A stretch of 64,000 bases of DNA from Anaerolineae bacterium (GTDB lineage Bacteria > Chloroflexota > Anaerolineae > Aggregatilineales > Phototrophicaceae), in contig JAHDWN010000017.1 of assembly GCA_023382675.1 (NCBI GenBank), forward strand, positions 32,017 through 96,016. Direction: 5' to 3'. The notes under the pieces were generated by a model. The model saw only the letters and a program-made list of their open reading frames with translations. It did not search any database and was not told where the DNA came from. Both the position numbers and the translations under genes were made by a program. Positions 33,731 to 40,484 of the stretch are shown one piece after another. Numbering within the stretch: position 1 is the stretch's first letter; each line of letters begins with the position of its first letter.

Positions 33731-34918
33731 ATGTTGAAACCACTACTCGCCGCGGTGCTCGTGCTGAGCGTACTGAGTCTCGCAGGCATGGCCGGCGCGC
33801 AACCCACCGAGGAGACGACGATGACCGGCAACGAAGCCTTCACGTTCGACTTCTACGCGCAGATCAAGGCGGAGGAAGGCAACCTGTTCTTCTCGCCGCA
33901 CAGCATCCTCAGCGCCTTCTGGCTCGCCTATCTCGGCGCGGACGGCGACACCGCCACGCAGATGGCCGAAGCGCTCCATCTGCCCGTGGATCGAGAAACT
34001 GCCGCGCTGCCAGACATCGGCGCGTCCGAGAGCGAAGATTTCGTCCTCCGCAGCGCCAACGCCCTCTGGGCACAGGAGGGCTATCCCTGGCGACCGGACT
34101 ATCTGGCGCAGTTGGAGGCGCTTGGCTCGCCGATCCGCCTGGTCGATTACCTGGCCAACCCGGAAGGCGTGCGCCAGCAGATCAACCAGTGGGTCGAGGA
34201 CGAGACCGAGGACAAGATCCAGGACTTGATCCCCCAGGGCGCGATTGACGAACTCACACGCCTGACCATCGCCAACGCCGTTTACTTCAAAGCCACCTGG
34301 CTGACCCAGTTCGTCAAGGAACTGACGCAGGATGCGCCCTTCACCCTGCTCGACGGCAGCACCGTGACCGTGCCGATGATGTCGATGAGCGAGGGTGTCA
34401 GCCTCAAGGTGTTCCAGGGCGACGGCTTCGTCGCCGTCGCGCTTCCGTATGTCGGCAGCGCCGAGATGCTGATCCTGCTGCCGGATGCCGGGCAGTTCGA
34501 GAACTTCGAGGCCGCGCTCACGGCCCAGCAGTACCGCGACATTCTGGCGGCGATGCAGCCGACGATGGCACAGGTCAGTATGCCGAGCTTCACCTTCGAT
34601 ACTTTCCTCAGCCTGGGCGCGCCGCTGGAGGCGCTGGGCATGAGCGACGCCTTCGACCCGGAGCAGGCCGACTTTGGCCGCATGTATAACCGGAGCGACG
34701 CCGCCGAAAACCTGTATATCACCGCCGCGCTGCACAAAGCCTTCGTCGATGTCAACGAGCAGGGCACCGAGGCGGCGGCGGCGACCGGCGTCATTTTCGG
34801 CACGCTGTCCATGCCCGCGCCCGCGCTCATGATCCGCGTGGATCGCCCGTTCCTGTTCGCCATCCGCGAGACGCAAACAGACACGATCCTGTTCATGGGG
34901 CGCGTCGTCAGCCCGTAA
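33731..34918 (+). CDS. Serpin (serine/cysteine protease inhibitor), exported
   Basis: A 395-aa serpin. ATG 33731 with GGAGAA upstream begins a signal peptide (PLLAAVLVLSVLSLAGMAGAQ). Serpin hallmarks: NLFFSPHSILSAFWLAYLGA, LTIANAVYFKATWLTQF, LPYVGSAEMLILLPD, the hinge LHKAFVDVNEQGTEAAAATGV and the end RPFLFAIRETQTDTILFMGRVVSP. The hinge with small residues (EQGTEAAAAT) is of the inhibitory type. The reactive loop continues IFGTLSMPAPALM; the scissile bond is not certain. Probably protects surface proteins from exogenous proteases. Confidence 0.95.
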   Translation: MLKPLLAAVLVLSVLSLAGMAGAQPTEETTMTGNEAFTFDFYAQIKAEEGNLFFSPHSILSAFWLAYLGADGDTATQMAEALHLPVDRETAALPDIGASESEDFVLRSANALWAQEGYPWRPDYLAQLEALGSPIRLVDYLANPEGVRQQINQWVEDETEDKIQDLIPQGAIDELTRLTIANAVYFKATWLTQFVKELTQDAPFTLLDGSTVTVPMMSMSEGVSLKVFQGDGFVAVALPYVGSAEMLILLPDAGQFENFEAALTAQQYRDILAAMQPTMAQVSMPSFTFDTFLSLGAPLEALGMSDAFDPEQADFGRMYNRSDAAENLYITAALHKAFVDVNEQGTEAAAATGVIFGTLSMPAPALMIRVDRPFLFAIRETQTDTILFMGRVVSP

Positions 34919-34982
34919 GCGCCTGGCGACTATGACCTTCCGCGCGGTTGTACCCTGCCAAAAGCAACTACTCAGCCGCGCC

Positions 34983-35025
34983 GATTTGCCTTACAGTGAT
35001 CGTAGATGTCGCTGTAAGGCGAATC
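34983..35025 (+). promoter_or_regulatory. 14-bp inverted repeat before the ATC-hydrolase-like gene
   Basis: GATTTGCCTTACAG and CTGTAAGGCGAATC pair with one G-T pair around a 15-base loop, ending 16 bases before ATG 35042. It is either the end of the serpin transcript or an operator/leader structure. Confidence 0.55.
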
Positions 35026-35041
35026 GAAAGGAAGGATCATC

Positions 35042-35842
35042 ATGAGACGATTCTGGAAAGCAGCAGCGGCGTTGATCGCCGGCCTGCTGGTGATCGTTGC
35101 CTACCGGCTGATCGCGACACGCCGCGAACTGACCGGCGCGGACTATTACATCGCGCGCAAGGAGCGCTTGCTGCGTGAATTCGATCACATCGTCGCGCGG
35201 GTACGGCACGTGGTCGATGCGCGCTACGGGATGCTGGCAACCAATCACATGATCGGCGATGCGCGCCACGAATACGAAGAGCTGATCCCACAGATCCCCT
35301 ATGTCGGCGGCAAGCAGCCGTTCACCCAGTTTTTGATCTACACCGCGCTCTACATCGCGCTTTACCGGGCCATGCGCAATATGGGTATGGCGCTCGAGGA
35401 GACGGGCAAGCTGCTTTACGAGGCTTCACGCCTCTACATCGACCGCTTCCCGCGCTTCCTGTACACCATTTTCGGACGCATGAACTTCTCGCCGCGCTAT
35501 ATCGAGGAGGCGAAGCGCCGCGCCGAAGAGTCGCAGGCGCGCAAGTATCCGGGCGATTGGGTCTTCGACTTCGTGCCGGGCGCTGATGGCAACTTCGACT
35601 ATGGCATCGATTACACCGAGTGCGGGGCCTGCAAATTCATGGAAGCCCAGGACGCGCTCGAACTCGCGCCTTACCTCTGCCCTGTCGACCGGCTCTACAG
35701 CGAGAAGCTGGGCTGGGGTCTGAAACGCACAAGCACGATTGCCGAGGGTGGCTCACGCTGTGACTTCCGCTTCAAGCAGGGCGGTGACACTCAGGTCGAG
35801 TCGTCCGTGCTCCCGGAGGCGGAAGCCGAAGTCGTTGCCTGA
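35042..35842 (+). CDS. L-2-amino-thiazoline-4-carboxylic acid hydrolase-like protein
   Basis: A 266-aa protein with an N-terminal membrane helix (about 5-25). The C-terminal family signature is clear: DYTECGACKFMEAQDALELAPYLCPVDRLYSEKLGWGLKRTSTIAEGGSRCDFRFKQGG, with three conserved cysteines. Family members were described from thiazoline hydrolysis in Pseudomonas; many homologs are of unknown role, so the activity is uncertain. RBS AAGGAAGGATC. A convergent MOSC remnant overlaps the 3' end. Confidence 0.82.
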   Translation: MRRFWKAAAALIAGLLVIVAYRLIATRRELTGADYYIARKERLLREFDHIVARVRHVVDARYGMLATNHMIGDARHEYEELIPQIPYVGGKQPFTQFLIYTALYIALYRAMRNMGMALEETGKLLYEASRLYIDRFPRFLYTIFGRMNFSPRYIEEAKRRAEESQARKYPGDWVFDFVPGADGNFDYGIDYTECGACKFMEAQDALELAPYLCPVDRLYSEKLGWGLKRTSTIAEGGSRCDFRFKQGGDTQVESSVLPEAEAEVVA

Positions 35843-36021
35843 GCAGCATCGACCGCGATCACCTGCACCGGATCGCCCACGCGCACAATGCCGCTTTCGA
35901 TGACGCGCGCCATCACGCCCACTCGTCCCCGCGCCGCCGTGGGCGCATCCGGTTTGCCCTGAACGAACCCAAAAATCTCTCCCTGATCAGCAACCGCAGC
36001 GGTCAGCGTGGCCAATAGTCC
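35791..36021 (-). pseudogene. Probable MOSC-domain C-terminal remnant
   Basis: On the minus strand ADQGEIFGFVQGKPDAPTAARGRVGVMARVIESGIVRVGDPVQVIAVD resembles the last part of a MOSC domain (G-R-G-V-A-V-G-G-V-GDPV). No N-terminal domain or start with RBS is found, and the 3' end overlaps the neighbouring gene. It is most likely a truncated relic. The remaining gap to 36255 contains palindromes and no other gene. Confidence 0.45.
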
Positions 36022-36050
36022 GGCTTGTGCTATTGGGGCGCTCGAGCGCC
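36012..36050. repeat. Two adjacent palindromes before the TIR gene
   Basis: CCAATAG-N11-CTATTGG (about 36012-36036) is followed immediately by GGCGCT-CG-AGCGCC (36037-36050). Confidence 0.5.
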
Positions 36051-36255
36051 GTGTTTTCGACCAACGTTGTGCCGAGCATGATTGCAACACGAGTACTCTA
36101 GTTTCTATGAAACGGACTATACTGAAAGTGAAAATCCCGTAGAGAGTCATCACTTGTAATCCCGTCACATGGCGGAGCGTGTGGCTATTTCTATTCATTT
36201 TCGCCACTACCGAAGTGCCGAGGGTTACAGTGGACGGCCGGAGTCGGAGGTGCGC

Positions 36256-37155
36256 ATGTCGAATGGTTCGTCTGGCAAAAGTCCCCAAAACGCCTCTCAG
36301 AACCTGCTACTGCCGGCAGAACTTCCAGGGCGCTGCTTCATCTCGCATTCGTATCAGGACGGGGCCGTCGTCGAGTCGCTCATAAAGATGCTGCAAGATC
36401 ACGTCGAGCCGGTGATTTTCCCTCGTCAAGAACCTGATCCGCAGCGGGCTGTCAGCAACGAGATTATTGTCAAAATTCTGGATTGCCCAGGACTGATCTA
36501 TCTAAAGGGAGGAGCCTCAGAGAAGTCGTTCTGGGTATCGTTCGAGCGTGACTACGCATTGCGTTCGAAACGCGTTGTCTATGCCTATGATCCAAAGCGA
36601 CGCCGCCTCACGCGCGATACATCATCGCCCCTACCACTCGACATAGCGGTGGTTTCGCATCGATCAGATAGGGAAAGGGTTGAGCGTCTCCTGTCGTGGA
36701 TGGCCAACGAGCGTCACTTCGTGATTGATAGAAGACACCTGCGTTCGACTTTCGGCGGCTTCACGGGCGACATCATGCTAATCATGGAGGAACTTCTGAT
36801 GTACGGTGGCGTGATACTGTGGATGATGGGACGGGGAAGCCAGGCAATTGCAGACAGTTTCTACAGCGAAGACTTCCTCGATTATGTCCGAGAGTATTCC
36901 GCCCTAGACTACGAGTTTGACGAAGACACCGATCCCTATGGAAATGTGCACAGTGTTTTTGCTCGAATCGACCCAGAATGGGAACCTCCGCGCGTCGACG
37001 CGGAACTCGCGGAGTTTGTCCCAGCATCGTACAACGCCCTTGATCTCTACGAAGGCCTCAGCGATACCACTTCATTCAACTGGAATCGCGTCGACGATTT
37101 GATTATTCGCTTGTATGCGCAGGTGCTGGTGGCGTCCAAGTCCGTTGATGACTAG
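36256..37155 (+). CDS. TIR-domain protein with a second TIR-like domain
   Basis: A 299-aa soluble protein from ATG 36256 (RBS GGAGGT). TIR domain at about residues 25-110: GRCFISHSYQDGAVVESLIKML, then the core PGLIYLKGG and KSFWVSFERDYALRSKRVVYAY; the Glu four residues after Trp (W-V-S-F-E) is where TIR NADases such as SARM1 have their catalytic Glu. A second TIR-like segment starts at about 130: LDIAVVSHRSDRERVERLLSWMANERHFVIDRRHL...MMGRGSQ. No toxin partner or defence neighbours are evident. Base composition is lower in GC than nearby genes. A defence or signalling NADase is plausible but unproven. Confidence 0.72.
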   Translation: MSNGSSGKSPQNASQNLLLPAELPGRCFISHSYQDGAVVESLIKMLQDHVEPVIFPRQEPDPQRAVSNEIIVKILDCPGLIYLKGGASEKSFWVSFERDYALRSKRVVYAYDPKRRRLTRDTSSPLPLDIAVVSHRSDRERVERLLSWMANERHFVIDRRHLRSTFGGFTGDIMLIMEELLMYGGVILWMMGRGSQAIADSFYSEDFLDYVREYSALDYEFDEDTDPYGNVHSVFARIDPEWEPPRVDAELAEFVPASYNALDLYEGLSDTTSFNWNRVDDLIIRLYAQVLVASKSVDD

Positions 37156-37411
37156 GGGTTTCCTTCCGAGACTGTTGGCTACGTGTTATATCGACTTCTA
37201 TTTGCCTCGGAACCTGGGTGACGGATAGCTGCGTATGAGTCCAGGGGGGCGCGGGTCCCCAAGCCCCCATGTGCTCAGGCCTACGCCTCACGCTCTTCGT
37301 CACGGACAAGCTGCTGAATCTCGGCGGCCTGTTCCGGCGTCACCTCGACCTGATGTACACTGCGCGCGTGTTCCGCTGCCTGGCGCATAGCGAGTGCGAT
37401 GACGGCCTGTC

Positions 37412-38248
37412 TCAGGCCGTCGCCAATGCCGAGTCTGCGCGTTGCCGCTGCACCGCCAGGCCGATCCCCAGCCATCCCAGACCCACGCCCAGGAACAGCA
37501 GAAAGATGAGCGCATTAGCACCTATCTGAGGCATACTCTGAAACAGGCGCTCCGGCAGCCCACTCCATATGAACAACCAGCCCGACGCCATCATCAGCGG
37601 CAGTGCACGAAAGATGGGCAGTGTGGGCCTGCGCAAGTGCACCAGCCCGAACACAGTCAGGGCGACCACATGGATGATGGTGGCGCCCATCCAGAGATTC
37701 CACAGATCATCGTTCAGCGACGTTGCCACAACGCCAACAGCCATCCCGAGCGCGCCGATGCCGACACCAATCAGCAGCCAGCGCGCAGCCGTTCCTGACG
37801 CCTGATCCTCCCGCAGCCCCAAGCCAATGCACCCCAGACCGAGCAGCAAATAACCGGGCGCATACAGCCACATCAACAATTGGTAGATGCCGTAATAGGT
37901 GTAGTGATCGTCCGGCTGCAATTGACTGAACGCAGCCAGCCCGCTGAGAGCGCCGCCCAGCACAAGGAAGATACCAGCCAACTGCACGAATGTAGATTTT
38001 GACATCTCAAGCCTGACCTTTCGCCGTTGTTCAATCACGGTCAACGTGAGATCAAGGAGCGTCGCAGACCACCAGAACACCGCGCCCATCAATCCTTCTG
38101 TGCGATAGCGTTCGCGCGTCATATCGCGGAAGACCTGCACCATCAGCGAACGGTATTCGCGGCGGAATTCAGCCGGATACAGCACAAGCAAGGCGTCATA
38201 AATGCGCACCGACAACACAATCCAGCCTGGCGGCGTCATCGGACTCAT
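37412..38248 (-). CDS. Membrane protein with permease-prefix-like N-terminus
   Basis: A 278-aa protein. The N-terminus VRIYDALLVLYPAEFRREYRSLMVQVFRDMTRERY resembles the prefix domain seen on PadR-associated permeases, followed by about seven helices (LAGIFLVLGGALSGLAAF, LLMWLYAPGYLLLGLGCIGLGL, ALIFLLFLGVGLGWLGIGLAV). The start overlaps the PadR stop (38245-38248), so the pair is translationally coupled. Function unknown. In 37281-37475 a different minus frame is open with helical, charged content but no RBS. Confidence 0.78.
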   Translation of the reverse strand: MSPMTPPGWIVLSVRIYDALLVLYPAEFRREYRSLMVQVFRDMTRERYRTEGLMGAVFWWSATLLDLTLTVIEQRRKVRLEMSKSTFVQLAGIFLVLGGALSGLAAFSQLQPDDHYTYYGIYQLLMWLYAPGYLLLGLGCIGLGLREDQASGTAARWLLIGVGIGALGMAVGVVATSLNDDLWNLWMGATIIHVVALTVFGLVHLRRPTLPIFRALPLMMASGWLFIWSGLPERLFQSMPQIGANALIFLLFLGVGLGWLGIGLAVQRQRADSALATA

Positions 38249-38610
38249 CCTGTCGCCCTGCCCATAAGCCTTTTCGACGTGGCAACGTTCAGCAGCGCGG
38301 CCAGTCTGTCAGCCTCGGCCTGGGCCACGCGCCGCCCAAATGGGGTCAGGCGGTAGTAACGGCGGCGTTCGTCATCCAACTCAGGATCGGGCCGCTCGTC
38401 CGTCTCCTCGATCAAGCCCATATCCAACATGCGTTTGATCGACCCGTAGAGTGTGCCCGGCCCCATGCGAACCGCGCCATCCGTGATGTCCGCGACTTCC
38501 TGCATGATGCTGTAGCCATGCTTTTCGCCATCCGCGAGCGCCAGAAGGATGTGAAAGACAGCCGGAGTGAGCGGCAGCATGTCTTGCGGTTGCGGTGTGG
38601 CAATCGGCAT
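38245..38610 (-). CDS. PadR family transcriptional regulator
   Basis: A 121-aa winged-helix protein: LTPAVFHILLALADGEKHGYSIMQEVADITDGAVRMGPGTLYGSIKRMLDMGLIEET, then RRRYYRLTPFGRRVAQAEADRLAALL. The GYSIM and GTLYGSIKRM motifs are typical of PadR. It probably represses itself and the membrane gene through the inverted repeat at 38626-38659. Confidence 0.92.
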   Translation of the reverse strand: MPIATPQPQDMLPLTPAVFHILLALADGEKHGYSIMQEVADITDGAVRMGPGTLYGSIKRMLDMGLIEETDERPDPELDDERRRYYRLTPFGRRVAQAEADRLAALLNVATSKRLMGRATG

Positions 38611-38625
38611 TCCTGCACCTTAAAC

Positions 38626-38659
38626 TATAACGGTCACGGATATATCCATGACCGTTATA
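38626..38659. promoter_or_regulatory. Probable PadR operator
   Basis: An 11-base perfect inverted repeat TATAACGGTCA-N12-TGACCGTTATA lies 16 bases upstream of the padR start. It covers the likely -10 region of the leftward promoter. Confidence 0.75.
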
Positions 38660-38877
38660 ATAAGGGCATTTGCTGTGGCTGTCAAGCAGTCAACTTGGTG
38701 GCGGATTACAGAGCCGCTCAACTTCCCAGAGTCGGGAGTATCAAGGAGCGAAATTCAACCAATAAGTCGCAATGGTGCACAAACAGCGCTTTCAGATGGA
38801 CTGAGCGCCGAGTACTGATGGAGCATACAGTTAGGTTTGAACGGATCAAATTGGCTAGTAGCGTCAGTATGCTGTTC

Positions 38878-39011
38878 GCCGACGGGTCCCGTCGGCTAGA
38901 TCTAATCAAGCATACTGAAGATGCTTCGTTACACTGCTCTTGGATGTGATCTGCTATTCGAGCACCTTGAGTGTGCTTGATGTTCGTTAGCCGACCGATT
39001 GATCGGTCGGC
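38878..39011. repeat. Two perfect hairpins in the padR-LLM gap
   Basis: GCCGACGG-GTC-CCGTCGGC (38878-38896) and GCCGACCGAT-TG-ATCGGTCGGC (38990-39011). The first has the three-base loop of the hairpin arrays; the second looks like a TetR-type operator. There is no gene in the 38660-39098 gap. Confidence 0.5.
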
Positions 39012-39098
39012 GACGAAAGCGGTCAAGATCAACCATATCCAAGCCGCACATCCTATCATCTATAACTGAATGATCCGTGAGTATCCGCATTTCGCGCC

Positions 39099-39161
39099 GT
39101 GAACTGTGAACCAAGCACAGTGAACTCAGAACTCAGTACCGAGTACCCAGTACCGAGGACC
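39099..39161. repeat. Heptamer-period repeat (GAGTACC type), nine units
   Basis: Nine exact 7-base units of the form gtgaact, cagaact, gagtacc, cagtacc, gaggacc. Same family as 45481-45536, 53089-53158 and, on the other strand, 57181-57299. The LLM gene stop is 5 bases downstream. Confidence 0.75.
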
Positions 39162-39165
39162 AACC

Positions 39166-40050
39166 CTATATGCCCGCGACCGCCGGGATCACCTCTTTGA
39201 CCATCGTCTCCACCGGCGTGATCTCGTGGACGTTCGGCATGTTGAAGATCGCGTGCGTGAAGCCCAGGCTCGCCTGTTCGCGGCAGAGCGCGATCACATC
39301 CGCGGCGCTCATCTCGCCGGGCGCAATGTGTACCGTGTTGAGCGTCGTCTTCTCGATGGCGTCGAAATCGCGCCCCAGAGCGTCGCAGTGCTCACGCAGC
39401 ACGCTAAGCTTCTGCTGAAGCGTCTCCGCGCCCGCGCGCCCAAAGAAGTTGACCGCGTCGGCATACTGTGCTGCCGGCCGCAGCGTTTTGCGCTCGCCCA
39501 TGCCGCCGATCAGGATTGGCGGGTGCGGCTGGCTCAACGGCTGCGGGCTGCTGATCGGCTGCTCGGCGTGGACGTGCGCGCCGTCGAAGGCGGTGCGGTC
39601 GCCCTGCCACATCTGGTGCGCCAGCCGCAGCGCATCTTCCAGCATCTCGAAGCGCTCCCTGGTCGAAGGATAGGGAATGCCGAGCGACTTCGCCTCGTGT
39701 TCGTACCAGGCCGCGCCGATGCCCAGGTAAGCGCGCCCGCCGCTGAGCACGTCGAGCGTCGTCACCGTCTTGACCAGCACCGCCGGGTAGCGATAGATGA
39801 CACCCGTCACCAGCGTGCCCAGCATGACGCGCTCTGTCAGCCCGGCCATAAACGACAGCGTGCTGTAGCCTTCGAGCATCGGATCTTCGTCGGGGCCCAA
39901 CCCCATGCCGAGCTGGAAGAAATGATCCATCACCCACAGGCTGTAGAAGCCGCCTGCATCGGCAGTCTGCGCGACGGTCTTGAGCGTGGGCGCGATGGCG
40001 GGCGTGCCGCCAGGGAATTTGAATACCGGCAGTTGCAGGCTAATCCGCAT
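39166..40050 (-). CDS. LLM-class F420-dependent oxidoreductase
   Basis: A 294-aa TIM-barrel enzyme of the luciferase-like family. Typical pieces: MRISLQLPVFKFPGGTP, GGFYSLWVMDHFFQLG, LTERVMLGTLVTGVIYRYPAVLVKTVTTLDVLSGGRAYLGIGAAWYEHEA, PILIGGMGERKTLRPAAQYADAVNFF. The pattern GIGAAWYEHEAKSLGIPYPSTRERFEMLEDAL is typical of F420-dependent (TIGR03560-like) members that reduce or oxidise organic substrates. Substrate unknown. It is the only gene of its transcript; the 5' side is a 434-base space. Confidence 0.9.
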   Translation of the reverse strand: MRISLQLPVFKFPGGTPAIAPTLKTVAQTADAGGFYSLWVMDHFFQLGMGLGPDEDPMLEGYSTLSFMAGLTERVMLGTLVTGVIYRYPAVLVKTVTTLDVLSGGRAYLGIGAAWYEHEAKSLGIPYPSTRERFEMLEDALRLAHQMWQGDRTAFDGAHVHAEQPISSPQPLSQPHPPILIGGMGERKTLRPAAQYADAVNFFGRAGAETLQQKLSVLREHCDALGRDFDAIEKTTLNTVHIAPGEMSAADVIALCREQASLGFTHAIFNMPNVHEITPVETMVKEVIPAVAGI

Positions 40051-40373
40051 GAGACTTCTCCAGAATGCTGCTGAATCGATTCAGATGAGACATATGATGA
40101 AAATGATGTGACGGCGGCTGCTTGAAGAGCGCTTTCGTGAACACTATACCCACATTTGTGCCCTCGTGCCGCCATACCTATGGCTAGGCCATGTGTTCTC
40201 GACTAGGCGGCGCTATGCTCGATTTCCTGTGCTGCCTGAGCGATAGCTCAGTTACACATAGTATTAGTGACGAATGTCACTTCTGATACACAGTACTTTC
40301 CAAGTATTATCCATAATGGCGTAATTTTAGCATTCAACAATTAGATAGTTCGTCATCGTTATCGTCTTCACAG

Positions 40374-40450
40374 CGGCGAACAACATCAACGAGTATGCGC
40401 AATCGCCGAGACTTGCTCTGATAAACGAGGGTAATAGGTCTCGGCTTTTT
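40374..40450 (+). terminator. Terminator with competing stem in the leader of the FG-GAP gene
   Basis: GCCGAGAC (40405-40412) pairs with GTCTCGGC (40438-40445) and TTTTTG follows: a rho-independent terminator 35 bases before ATG 40485. CGGCGA (40374-40379) can instead pair with TCGCCG (40403-40408), which overlaps the terminator's first arm. No plus-strand gene lies upstream, so this looks like attenuation of the FG-GAP gene or the end of a small RNA. The rest of 40051-40373 is AT-rich and shows no gene. Confidence 0.6.
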
Positions 40451-40484
40451 GTTTGTAGATTTCTTGTTTTGCACGGAGGCTCAC

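Noticed and set aside
37281-37475. Short minus frame ending LVRDEEREA
   Set aside because: Protein-like at its end, but no RBS and overlaps the membrane gene; perhaps a frameshifted tail, not supportable.
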